Source: Pyxicephalus adspersus
Lineage: Eukaryota; Chordata; Amphibia; Anura; Pyxicephalidae
Direction: 5' to 3'
DNA: 64,000 bases
NCBI RefSeq assembly: GCF_032062135.1
Contig: NC_092866.1
Coordinates: 20,873,034-20,937,033, forward strand
Position 1 is the stretch's first letter. Every line of letters begins with the position of its first letter. Position numbers and translations under genes: made by a program. Below are positions 24,378-36,480 of this stretch, in pieces. The notes under the pieces were generated by a model. That model saw only the letters and a program-made list of their open reading frames with translations. It had not been told where the DNA came from and did no database searches.

Positions 24378-24722
24378 CAGAGGTCAGCAAACTTTTTTGG
24401 CCACTAGGCCATTTTAGGGGTAGGCAGGAGCACCCTAGGGCAGACTCTGTCAAGTCCCGCCCTAATGGCTCTGCCCCCCTACGGAGAAGAGGGCATGTTC
24501 CCTATTTACCCCAGTGGTGGAAGTGTTAACGCCGGCCGTGGTAAATAAGGACGGGAACCACAACACAGAGGCTCAAGAGCTGCATGCAGCTCTGGCAGTT
24601 TCTTCCAGCTCCGCCACTGGTTGCTGGCCGTGATTAGGCCGGATCAGCAAGGGGGCGTTAGGCTGGAACAAACTACCAGCTAGGCCGTATCTGGCCTAAA
24701 GGCCGGAGTCTGCCTACCTCTG
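24378..24722 (+). mobile_element. hAT-type non-autonomous transposon with perfect 8-bp target duplication
   Basis: It starts CAGAGGTCAGCAAACTTT and ends GTCTGCCTACCTCTG, an inverted pair. ATCTAGAG flanks it on both sides (24370-24377 and 24723-24730). It is 345 bp and has no transposase reading frame. Confidence 0.9.
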
Positions 24723-24730
24723 ATCTAGAG

Positions 24731-26681
24731 TGTGTGTCTTATTCTTTGTGGATCTGTATTACCACTTCTTATATTCTAGATCGACTTCATAACATCTGTT
24801 CTTTTTCCCTATGAATAGACATTGACAATACATCACTTCTACTGATCCATGGGCTTGGTGCAATTTTCTCTATTGATTCTTTATGTATAGTCAATGCACA
24901 GTACCACTTCTCTTGCATTATTGCTATGCTTGCCATCTGTTCTTTTTTGTCGAACTTACTATGTCCATACATCTTATTTTGTATCATGTTAAAGGTTTAT
25001 GTCTTTTATTGCTCGTGTTTTAAGCCATGCACCCCAAAGTGCATGTTTACATTAGGCAAGAACATTTGAATTATTATCATGCGTAAAAACAATGCTCGCT
25101 TGAGCTAATTTTATTTAAACAATAAACGTGAAGATTGTTTGGGACATCTAATGCAAAGACTCCACAGTTGTGAAAGAGTTAAATCATATTACACCGCTTT
25201 CCCTAAATCAGAGACTCACCCAAAATCAAGTTGCATTCATAAACGGCTAAATACCCGACCCAGATAATTATTACCTCCAGATTGTTGTTCTCCTAATTTA
25301 CTGCTCTAAAAACCCACAATGCTTTGCGGCAAGGTTCTGACACACTGACACATGCAGAGATACAGAAGAATTTCCAGTTGAATTCAGTGGATAATTGATG
25401 TAACAATTGTAAAGCCATGAATAGATAGGAAATTAAAATGATTTGAGTTCATACAGTGTGTATAAATGAATAAACAAGCAGAAAAATAATGTCACTTAAA
25501 GCCTCACTGGTTCAGACAACAAGCCTGACAGTAACCAAAACTCCAGAAGAGATTTCCTCTGACAGTATTTATTTAGTACCATCAATGGAGATTAAATCTC
25601 AGAGTTGTTCTCTGTAATGAGTTAGCGCTGAAGTCTTTACAAGTTGGAGACAGCTTAAAGGTAACACAACCTTCATCCACCCGGATCTTGAACTAACACA
25701 GATCACCCTTCCAGCTTTCATGATGTTATTATTGAGTTAAAGCTATCACGTAGGTGCTGACACAACTTCATGGGAGGTAAAGTGGAGGAACACCTGGAGG
25801 ACCTGAAAATTATCTGTAAGTATACCCGTTCCCATATGTAAAAAGAAGGCATTATGAGGTCAGGGCCATTATTTCCAGACTGGAATCCACAACGTACTTG
25901 GAGCTATTGACCATATTCCTCAATCACAGTGATGTCACCAGTCCTAGAGAAATGTTTTTGCTGACAAAAGAAGTTCAAAACCTATAAATGAAATTATGGT
26001 AAACTTCAGGTGAAATGATTAAAACAGGTAAAATATTCCCACTGTTCAAAAAATTACAAAAGATTTGTAATGGAGTTTAACTAGTTGTGTGATCCAAACA
26101 ATGCTACAGGCGGGTTATTGACCTAATTTCCTTCTACCGCAGCTAAGAAATTGTAATAGGTCACTCTCACCCCAGCCTGGGATTGGGCAATAAAGGAGAA
26201 GCTTCAACACGGATGTAGTCAATCAACTAATCTGTCCTCCCATAGGGATGTTCAAAATATTGGATGTCAGCACATGAAATAACAGGGCTCTAATTGATTC
26301 TAAGTGTGTCCATGCTGACTATTTTGACTGAAAGAACCTCTATTTTTTTCAACTCCATTTAAGTTGTCCAGGCTTGTGACTGTTTTAAAGGTTAAAGGCC
26401 ACCATTGCTTGGTGTTTTGTTATATCTCTCAGGAACTCTGATGGTGAGATTTCCTGCCAGCTTTGCTGGCTCCGTTTCCTGAGCAAGCTCAGTATTAAGC
26501 CAAGTGATGATGTTAATGATGTCACTCCTCCCATACTGGAGAACGGAGCAGTAAGAGTGCCGCCCTAGATACAACCCTAGTAGGAGGGTGGGGACAAGAA
26601 CTGCTAAAGTGAAATCTTGTATTGTAAATTATGGCTTGCCAACAGGTGCTTTAACCACCTACCATCTCACAAACCTAAACT
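24731..26681. other. Intron 1 sequence before the gap, nothing recognised
   Basis: No supported feature. Confidence 0.4.
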
Positions 26682-27398
26682 NNNNNNNNNNNNNNNNNNN
26701 NNNNNNNNNNNNNNNNNNNNNNNNNNNNNNNNNNNNNNNNNNNNNNNNNNNNNNNNNNNNNNNNNNNNNNNNNNNNNNNNNNNNNNNNNNNNNNNNNNNN
26801 NNNNNNNNNNNNNNNNNNNNNNNNNNNNNNNNNNNNNNNNNNNNNNNNNNNNNNNNNNNNNNNNNNNNNNNNNNNNNNNNNNNNNNNNNNNNNNNNNNNN
26901 NNNNNNNNNNNNNNNNNNNNNNNNNNNNNNNNNNNNNNNNNNNNNNNNNNNNNNNNNNNNNNNNNNNNNNNNNNNNNNNNNNNNNNNNNNNNNNNNNNNN
27001 NNNNNNNNNNNNNNNNNNNNNNNNNNNNNNNNNNNNNNNNNNNNNNNNNNNNNNNNNNNNNNNNNNNNNNNNNNNNNNNNNNNNNNNNNNNNNNNNNNNN
27101 NNNNNNNNNNNNNNNNNNNNNNNNNNNNNNNNNNNNNNNNNNNNNNNNNNNNNNNNNNNNNNNNNNNNNNNNNNNNNNNNNNNNNNNNNNNNNNNNNNNN
27201 NNNNNNNNNNNNNNNNNNNNNNNNNNNNNNNNNNNNNNNNNNNNNNNNNNNNNNNNNNNNNNNNNNNNNNNNNNNNNNNNNNNNNNNNNNNNNNNNNNNN
27301 NNNNNNNNNNNNNNNNNNNNNNNNNNNNNNNNNNNNNNNNNNNNNNNNNNNNNNNNNNNNNNNNNNNNNNNNNNNNNNNNNNNNNNNNNNNNNNNNNN
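26682..27398. other. Assembly gap (717 N)
   Basis: Run of N. The right edge enters a class B MITE, so the gap probably arose at a repeat. Long open frames across it are artefacts. Confidence 0.99.
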
Positions 27399-27463
27399 TT
27401 TTTGCCCAATCGATCGTTCGTCGTTCATTTTGAACGATAAAAATTGGAAGTGTGTACGCAGCT
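27399..27463 (+). mobile_element. Class B MITE, right end only (rest in gap)
   Basis: It contains TTTTTGCCCAATCGATC and TTTTGAACGATAAAAATTGG and ends GTGTGTACGCAGCT, followed by TTA. It is almost identical to the right end of the copy at 43132-43561. Confidence 0.85.
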
Positions 27464-27466
27464 TTA

Positions 27467-29404
27467 CTCACGTTGAGTCAACTTGCCCAATCATTGGGTT
27501 ATCAAGAGTGTAGTCTGATTGTCAATTAGGTTTATGCATTCTTGAGTGGATATTGAGTTTAGTACAAAAGCAGTTCTGCCCTTTAGATCATAGGGTGGGT
27601 ATGGGGTGAACCACAGGATGGAAGCTTTGCTCAGTATTTTGAATGCACAGCACAATTTGTGTACTTTGGAACAGTCAGCTGGTGAATTAACTTGATCCGA
27701 TCGCCTTACTTTTCTAGATTTTGTGTTATTAGGTCCTAGAGGATTAACAAATGACATTCTAGTTCCTAACAGATAGTGAATTATGGTCTGTTTGTGCAAC
27801 ATATCTACTACAGATCTAAAGACCAATAAGCTGCCCTGTGAATGTGATGCAAACGGAAGATTCAGTTGTTTGTTTATGATCGAGGAATACATGTGCTCTC
27901 CTCTCGTGCTAATTCAAAAAATGAATGCAAATGTGGTCAGAGTAATTAGCCCTCGCTGGGAGAAGTGTGAATAAAAAAACATATTAAGATATTTATTTTG
28001 TGTAGACCCCAGAAGCCTATTTATACAAGCCAGGGGCGATAGCCATTTTTAGGATGCGCCACTCGAAGCCATGAATCTATCTCCACGCAGCATGCTCTGG
28101 AAACCCTCCATTGGGATTAATTTATACAACATTCAGAGGAAATGTGTCTGTGTGCATTACTCTCAGTTATAGAGTGTATCCACCTAGATATGTATTTGCA
28201 CAATACAGTAGAACATATGTTAAAACTGTACATATTACCCATAAAATTACATTACCTGGACTCATTGCATAACATGCAAAATAAGATTTTCCTATATTAA
28301 TCCAAACTGTTATATAAATTATTAATATGTTTTAAAAAAAGAAGAATACATTACATGTTATAAAAGGAAAATGCTAGATTGAAATTTATACATGGGCAAA
28401 CTAACAAACCTAATAAATGGAACAACAAGGGTCGGAAATAAGTTATATTTCTCCCCTATTCATTTACTCTGAAGCTTCTCAGGATAGCCAAACCTCCTCT
28501 AACATTTGTGCCACGTGAATCACAAAAGGGTCTCAGAAAACTCAGATTCTGGAAGTCTGAGCACTTTATGAAGAACAAAAAGAAACACAGCCTCAAACAA
28601 TAGCTGGCTACAAAAGTTACTGCAGAAAAACTAATTAGGTCTCCTATCTGTTAGCACAAGTGCTGGAACAATCGGGCATTGTGTACAGCAGAGGAGTCCG
28701 GGATTAGACTCCAACTAACACACAAATAGCCTTGTGTGCCTCATCTCCACAACTGCTTCACATAAGATATATGGGAGCAATGCCTGCATGTGCTGTCACC
28801 TCCCAACTTATTCTTCACAGCAAGCAATATTGTTAACCCATTCTTGGTCCGGGCAAGACAAAGTAACAAGTTCGATTAAAGTAATCTTATCAATACAGGC
28901 TCAATTTTACTAGAGGTCATCTTCAGAATTGATATACTTATTACGATGGCCAATGTACTGAAAAGTTGTCGCTTCCTGAGCCTAATAAGCAAATAAGGAG
29001 CACAGGCTACCTGTTCGGTGCTTCAGTTTTTCATCCAGACACAGTTGTAGTCTCTAATCTCATGATCTAAGAACCCCTGATTGTGATGCAGAAGAGCTTA
29101 TCCCAAACACACCCATTGCAGGCTCCTTGCTGTCTTTCCAATCTTCAGGGAAACCAAAGAAGAATACCTTTTAGAAACAAAGCTGGGAGGCGTTATCTTA
29201 AAAGATGATCAAGTGTCCAGTTATATGGGTCAAAGAGAAATCACACTCACAAAAATTTTCAATAAAACTCAATGTATACATTTTCACTACTATACTTTCT
29301 AATACTAGAGAATGAAACTAACAAATGAAAAAGGGGTTTGATAAAAAGGCTCTCAAACTTTCCAAACCCAGGCTGTCCAATTTTATGGCCAGGATCCACA
29401 CATG
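27467..29404. other. Intron 1 sequence, nothing recognised
   Basis: No supported feature. Confidence 0.4.
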
Positions 29405-29412
29405 CTTTAAGT

Positions 29413-30140
29413 CAGTGTTTGCTAACCAGTGGTCCACGATAAAATTTTGGTGGTCCACAGAAAAATTTGGACATTATTTGCAATTTTTAGGTTTTAATAA
29501 TAATAAAACAAAAATAATACTCTAATAAATTCTTATATTATGAATGACAATGTTTACCTTTATATTGCACTAAATTTACGAACTGTACTAGAGACAGAAA
29601 CAAGGAAGGGGCAGCGTGACGTCAGTGTAGTTTAAAGATGTATGAAGCAACCATTGCCGAGCCGTACACTTCAGTATTGTTTCTACCATTACAACAGTCA
29701 CCCGTTCCACCAATACTAATTCTCATCCGATTGTTTTATTTTTTTTATTTCAGATACTCTTTTAGGTAAGAATGACCTTAACTGTGTATTTTCTTTAACT
29801 GTTGGCATCAAATAGTTTGACTTTGATAACTATCATTTCTTGTTTTGTCTTAGCTTGAAATGAAATAAACCCATTATAAGTGAGAAAAAGCAAACAAATA
29901 TTTTGCATTTCTTTAGTAATACCAAAGATATAAAGACTAATGATAATAGTAACAATAGTAATACTTCACTTAACCGAGAGCTGATCAATGAATCAGAGCC
30001 TCCAGTCCTTCTCAGGCACCATAAGGAAGATTATTATTTTACAAACATTTATGTTTTATTAAAAATTCATTATAATGGTCCGCGGGATTTAAAATTATGA
30101 TTTTAGTCGTCTGTGAGGTCTGAGTGGTTGGCTACCGCTG
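29413..30140 (+). mobile_element. hAT-type non-autonomous transposon (728 bp)
   Basis: It starts CAGTGTTTGCTAACC and ends GGTTGGCTACCGCTG. It is flanked by CTTTAAGT (29405-29412) and CTTTAGGT (30141-30148), an 8-bp target duplication with one change. TGGTCCAC and GTCTGTGAGG near the ends are Charlie-like. It contains GTGACGTCA near 29620. No transposase is readable. Confidence 0.87.
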
Positions 30141-30148
30141 CTTTAGGT

Positions 30149-31002
30149 AATAAACGGGAGAACATTTGGTAAGATATGGTTTACAAAGTAGGAGCATGCT
30201 CTAAAAATAAAAATAAATTGTCCCGTTTGTGACCCCTTAGAACTGCAGTTAGACAGTCCTGTATTCAAGATCTTAAAGGGGTCAGATTGTAAAAGGCAGA
30301 CATAAAAAATTAACTAGCATTTGTGGCTAGTGGAAAAAGAAATAACGCCCCATTGTTGGGTGTCTGTAGCCCCTAATTGGTATCAATGACAGAAAAAACG
30401 TTCCATAGACTTGTTAAAAGGCAAGCAAAGGGCTACATCCTGCCCACGATATTCAGTTTGGGAACCACTGGACTAGACAAACAAGAGTTATAATTGGAGA
30501 GGGAAATTTTTTTCCAAACAAGAGAGACAGTAGGTGGTATGAAATCATATACCAAATAACCAACCCAATGACTAGACCCCTTCTTCTCATCTTGTACGTA
30601 ACTGCACGTTTTGTTCTTATACACCATTAAGGGCCCATCTTCAATCGCACACCAATGAATCTGTTTTGCATGGCACTGCATTACCACAAGTGCAGTGCGG
30701 TGCATGGCACAACATTCTAAAAGTAAATTCATATGAATGGGTTGCCCTCAGGCACAGTATTGAAAATCACAGCATAATGTGTGTTAAAGCAACACAGCAG
30801 TGTAAATTGCCGCCTACCGTAACAAAACAACACTGGGCCATATTGGCACTCAAATCTTTTTGTTAAGCATCTACTTTAAATCTTACAGGTAAAATCAAAC
30901 TGTAGCTATTTCTGGTTTGCTATCGCAATGAACATTTTCCCTAATACTACATACGTAAAAAGTTGCGCTGTGCACTCATTCCATACTCCATGCCCCTATT
31001 TA
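30149..31002. other. Intron 1 sequence, nothing recognised
   Basis: No supported feature. Confidence 0.4.
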
Positions 31003-31069
31003 ATGTACAGCGCTGCGTAATATGTTGGCGCTATATAAATCCTGTTTATTAATATTAATAATAATAAAA
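31003..31069 (+). repeat. LINE/SINE-type 3' tail fragment
   Basis: TGTACAGCGCTGCGTAATAT, then GGCGCTATATAAATCC, then a TTAATAATAA-rich end. The same tail ends the three SINEs and the fragment at 46797-46905. Confidence 0.75.
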
Positions 31070-32348
31070 TGCTACAAGTTCCATACAGATGATCTGGTTT
31101 GTAGCAGGGAAATTAACTTGGAGCAGCAGGAGACCTTTCAAATACCCAGCTGACTGTAGGCTGTAACAGCAAAGGGGAAGAAAGACCCCATGCTGACCAA
31201 AGCCATTACAGGAACTGTGTCATGTTTTCTGTGCCGCTACTGTAGCAGCCGATTCTCGGTGGGGACAATACAAACAGTTAACACTTACCATCACAAAACA
31301 GACAGCCCCAATTTACACATCCCAGGTGAGCCCGGGTCCTCTGGTGTTATACATAGCAGTGACCGTGTCACATTTCAAGTCCACTTTACGCCTTTACGGT
31401 TGATGAGCAAATGCATTAGGCTTGGATAACCTTTGGTACTGAAGCCTCTTGGGGGACGATGATTATCAAACTGTCTTATTGACATCTTGGAATATGTGAG
31501 TTTGCTTTGATTGAATTTGAAGTAGGGATATGCTCCACTCCTGGGCCTATTTACTTTGAAAAAGCTATTTGAAATACCATTATAGGCAGTGGGGTGTGAT
31601 CAACATGATGTACTGACTGTACCTGCCAAATGGGATATTCAGGGAGCTGCCAATCCAAAGCCATCCCTGGGTATTTATGGGTTAGATAAAAATTGCAATT
31701 GTGTAGTACTACAACACAAAATACAATGAAGTCACTTCCAGGACTGTATTGTTCTGCTTATAATGCCTGCTTGCCAGCAGATTTTTTGTTCTATCTCGCC
31801 ATTACTGCACTGCTTGGCACAAGTCCTCCTACCATCATCCATTCTGCTCGGCTCTTGAAAAGCCACTCAGTAAGAACTGCAATTGTCCATCATGGCTGTG
31901 GACCTTTCTATAAGTGAATGGGTCAGCTATTGTCCCCAGGGACAACCACAGTAAATGCGAGTCTTGATCACTGGAGGATTTTGGAGTCTTTCTTGCTCTT
32001 GATCTAGAGTCCTCCTGGTCCAACTGGCAGATTATGACCCTGAGGGTGGTAATAGCAGTTCCAGGGGTCAATATATAAGAAGGGAGACTTATGGAGGCTG
32101 CAGCTGTAACAAAACAGTTAATTCTAGTAACTGCTACATAAAGAATGTCATTTTAGGGCAGCTTTATCAGATGGGATACACTTTGGAGGCATAGGCATGT
32201 CCAAGAGGCAACATAATACAAGTGGCGGATATAATCATATTTAATAGAAATATGTCACAATAAAACCACATTCTGCATTTAAAGCTGTATCCGCAACACC
32301 ACCCTCTTACCATGGGCAGTGCAATAATTTTATAGAATAGCAGTATCC
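31070..32348. other. Intron 1 sequence, nothing recognised
   Basis: No supported feature. Confidence 0.4.
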
Positions 32349-32510
32349 GCCCCAGATTATTTTTCTTATTAAGCTGGCTGGGAAGAAGCTGTAGGCGGGT
32401 GGTAGCCCTTGTTTTGTGACCCAACCCTTCATTAACCACCCAAAAACAGCCAGGTGGTTATGGATCAGTGCCGGGTGGTGTGCCCAGATAAAAGAGCCCG
32501 GGGAGAATGC
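32349..32510 (-). mobile_element. hAT-like 167-bp family, copy 4
   Basis: Reverse-oriented copy. On the plus strand it runs from CCCAGATTATTTTTCTT through TTAACCACCCAAAAACAGCC to CCCGGGGAGAATGC. The outermost terminal bases are degraded. Confidence 0.72.
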
Positions 32511-34430
32511 CGGATAGTGACAGCCGCGTGTAAAGCGGTGGCCTATCTGAGCACGGGGTTTAATTCAAAAGATACGGGGATATACTATGAAAAAATATTT
32601 ACAAGCAACAAAACCATACTAAACATGTTTAACTTTTTCCCCTTTACAGATATTCCAAGCTGATGTTCCTGTTAGTTTCCATTCAGTGCAGACTGATAAA
32701 ATGTGCAACGGATATAAACAGCATGCTTTTAATGACCCAGCTTGACATCTTGCTCACTTTACTCCATGCCCGTGGCTTAGGCAACATGTTTTGCATAAAA
32801 ATATGTGTAGAACCACATGTCCTAGCATGCAAATAATAAAGAAAATGGCTTGTAGAATTACAGTGCAGGAACCTACTAAAGAATGCACAGACTTGCCTGC
32901 AGTCTGCAGTTTGCCAGCAATGCTCCCTTCCCCTTTAACTTGTACCTAAACCCGAAAACAAAAATGTAACAAATTGTAACTTACCAGTCTCCAAATCTGG
33001 AAGTTGAAATAGTTTTCTTTTCTATTTTTATGTTAACCTGGTAATCCTGAGAATAACACACTTCCTCTACTACTATCTACCAAGCAAGGTATGGGCGTCA
33101 CCATTGAATAGGAGAAAAAAACACAATTAAATCATTAGAAATAGAACATTTTTGATTTTGTTTGCTTGTCTTTTGTTGCATGTTTCTTTGGAACCAACTA
33201 GCATCACCATGCTATAATGAAGATTATATTAGTTTTGTCATATACTGGGTACTAAAAAAATCATCTCAGGAAATTACAATATTACAGCATGTGTACATGT
33301 AACCATTGGTGTTATTGATCTGCCCTGTTGATCTCCAATGATTGATAACCGCCAATGCTGTAGTTACTTCTATTGCTGTCCCCGCAGTGGGTCGTTCATG
33401 CTTGTTTTCCCACCCGTCTCTCTCCATGAAACAGGACTGGCTACTTGAAAGAGAGCCAAGCAGCTGTCACCCGGAATGATCACTACAAGCCTGTTCCCTT
33501 TAGGTTAACACAAATGTATCTATCCAGAAATATGTGTTACCATAATGTGCAGCAATGCACAAGATACTGGTGCACTAGGCAGATTTTAGGATCTTTTCAC
33601 ACCTTCAGAGAGCCACAAACTTCTGCCATAGATTCAACCTTGCTCCAAACCTCCCTTATTCAAGTGAATGGGAGAGATGGGAATGGGAACTGGTTACCCA
33701 TGGAGCAGTTTGTTGCTCCCTGGCAGCTACCCTCATTCTTATAAGAACCCCAAATGCAGATTGCCATTGCACAGGATCACACATTTAGCACCAAAGGTCT
33801 CTTGGGCCACTGGATCATTATTATGTTAAGTGTTTATTGGTTTCAGTATTGGGTTTACACATTTTTTAAATACATAAAAATTAAACAGTATGGGCTAAAA
33901 AAAAAAGGGTCAATGCTATTTCCTAAAAAAAAAAATGGTTCTCAACACATGCAGCTCTTGGTAAACAAAGGGTAACAAGAACAATGTCCTTGTGGCCTTG
34001 TGAATATTTGTATCTGGTATCCAGGATTCTGGCTGGCAGCAGGCAGGATAGCAGCTGGAAACAGACTGGGGGAGGGGGAATTATGTATAAAGTTGAAATC
34101 TGGGAGAGCCTTCAATCAGGAAAAGGAAACAGCTTCCACAAAGGTCATCTTAAATAAACCACCTTACAAACCCTTTCCCTGCCAATATGTTCAACGTCTT
34201 TATTTGAAACATTATCCAGAGGTACATGTTCGGAAATCCTAACAGCAAATCTACCAACTAATCTTATTATAAATGTAATTTTGTGCTGCATATTTTGTCA
34301 CCTAGAAATTTATTAACAGCAATTTAATTGGTGAAAAAAAAAACACAATTTTATATAGCTGGAAGTGTAATTCATTTTCAGAACAATGAATATAATATTA
34401 AACACATGAACAAAAGGACATAATGGACCA
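32511..34430. other. Intron 1 sequence, nothing recognised
   Basis: No supported feature. Confidence 0.4.
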
Positions 34431-34768
34431 GCACGGTGGCTCAGTGGTTAGCACTCTAACCTTTGCAGCGCTAGGTCCCAGGTTCGAATCTTGGCCAGGA
34501 CACTATCTGCATGGAGTTTGCAGGTTCTCCCCGTGTTTGTGTGGGTTTCCTCCGGGTACGCCGGTTTCCTCTCACTTTCCAAAAACATGCAGTTACATTA
34601 TTTGGCTTCCCCACAAAATTGACCTTAGACTGTGTTAATAACATATGCCTATGGTGGGGACATTAGATTGTGAGCCCTTTTGAGGGACAGCTAGTGACAT
34701 GACTATGGACTTTGTAAAGCACTGCATATTATGTCGGCGCTATATAAATATTGTATTAGAATAATAAA
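34431..34768 (+). mobile_element. tRNA-derived SINE with V-SINE-like middle, copy 1
   Basis: The head starts GCACGGTGGCTCAGTGG, with A box TGGCTCAGTGG at 34437-34447 and B box GGTTCGAATC at 34481-34490. The central GGAGTTTGCAGGTTCTCC and GTGGGTTTCCTCCGGGTACG resemble the conserved V-SINE domain. The tail has ACATTAGATTGTGAGCCC and GGCGCTATATAAATA. Confidence 0.92.
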
Positions 34769-35770
34769 GCTACCCCAAGCTTCCCCACTGTCTAATCAGC
34801 ACCAGGAGCCAAAGGAAATGTCAAATACCTCTGGGTGCACCAAATGGTTTGCAGCTTACATATGCAGAGCACCAGGAAAGTAAATGGAAGGAAAGCAGAA
34901 GCTTCTGGTAATGGCTTCATGAATGTATGCCTGTTGATTGCTCTTCTTCTTTGCCTTCTGGTTTTCCTATTGTTATGCTCTACATAAGCAAACCACAGGT
35001 TCACTTTAAATATGAAGTTCACTGAACACCATCTAAATGTTAAATAGTCTTGTGACGTAAACTCATTATAGTTTTTGGAAAGACAGGGTGAAAATACAGC
35101 CGTGTCTATTTAGAGGGACACAACTCTGGTTGTTACCATTGCTGACGGGCAAGAACCAGGAAGGATATCCTTTACAAAGCACGGTCCTAGAACCTGTCCT
35201 AGAGCCAGAAACTTATAAACCATGGCATATGGATAAGGCAGACGTGCCCAGAGCTTGCACCTAAAAAAAAGAAAGAAGTGAGCATTGGCACACTCCTGCA
35301 CAATTCCTATTCTGACTTTAATATTGGCCCACACAGAAAGCCCTAAGTACATTAGTAAGTTTACAAAGTTATGGGAATTCTTCATCCAGCTTTCCCCATC
35401 TTCTCAACAAACATTCCTCCCAGTAACCAGACACCACTGAAGAATGAGCAAGCTCGGAGAAGCTTTGCGGCAATGTCTGTAATGCAGTTATGTTCTATTG
35501 TTGTAGGTGGTCCAGCAGACGTGTCTTCAGAGAGCTTTCCATTGCAGAAATTTTACAAGGCATGCAAAATTCTATGTATTGTTTTTACAATGCATGAAAT
35601 AATTCAATTATTAAAAGGCCAATGTGAGTGTAAAACATAACTTCAACCAATGGTAAACTTGATTGTAGGATTTAGTATGTGTTCTTTTTTTAGACTGTAT
35701 TAGTCGGGGAGCTCCAAATACATGGTGGTCCAGCCAGTCTACTATGTATTGCTTAGCTTCCTCTTATTCC
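34769..35770. other. Intron 1 sequence, nothing recognised
   Basis: No supported feature. Confidence 0.4.
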
Positions 35771-35838
35771 CTGCTGAGAAGGTTGACAAGGTGCAGTAAA
35801 TTCTCTGCTGAGAAGGTTGACAAAGTGCAGTACATTAT
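35771..35838 (+). repeat. 34-bp tandem duplication (two units)
   Basis: CTGCTGAGAAGGTTGACAA starts both units (35771 and 35805). The units differ at a few bases. Confidence 0.9.
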
Positions 35839-36144
35839 CTTTCTGTTTGTGCCGCTGAGGGTCTAGGATTGAAAGAAGTGAAATACAATAAATGTAAGTG
35901 GTGGTCCAGGAACAATAAAGCTGGGAAGAAAAAGTTGGATGATGCTGGATGTCCTCCAGAAAAGGAGACCACTATATGCCTTGCAGCAGCTTTCAATGCT
36001 AACTGTGAGAAAGTTAATGTGTGTAGTGAAATCAGAGTAAGTGCCCTTTCAGGCCAGCCGTGTCAAACCTTACCACGGGCAACAAGATTTGCACATGGTT
36101 GTGGCACAGATCTTCACAAGTTAGAAGAACTTGGTCAAAAGCAC

Positions 36145-36480
36145 GGGCAGCATGGTGGCTCAGGGGTTAGCACACTTGCCTTTGCAGCGCTGGGTCCCAG
36201 GTTCGAATTTTGGCCAGGACACTATCTGCACGGAGTTTGCAGATTCTCTGTGTTTGCGTCGGTTTCCTCTAGGTACTCCGGTTTCCTCCCACATTCCAAA
36301 AAAATGCAGTGAAGTTACTTGGCTTCCCCCCAAAACTGACCTTAGACCAATGACATATGACCATGGTAGGGACATTAGATTGTGAGCCCCTTTGAGGGAC
36401 AGTTAGTGTCATGACTATGGGCTTTGTACAGCGCTGCTCAATATGATGGCGCTATATAAATACCGTGTAATAATAATAAA
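36145..36480 (+). mobile_element. tRNA-derived SINE, copy 2
   Basis: Same head (GTGGCTCAGGGGTTAGCAC, GGTTCGAATT), middle (GGAGTTTGCAGATTCTC, TACTCCGGTTTCCTCCCAC) and tail (ACAGCGCTGCTCAATATG, GCGCTATATAAATACC) as copy 1. An AATAATAATAAA end follows. Confidence 0.92.

Noticed and set aside
26588..27513. Long open frames of 240-300 codons on both strands
   Set aside because: They run through the N gap; almost all residues are unknown.
34431..34505. A functional tRNA gene
   Set aside because: A and B boxes are present but the fold is degraded and the sequence continues into a SINE body and tail, repeated three times.
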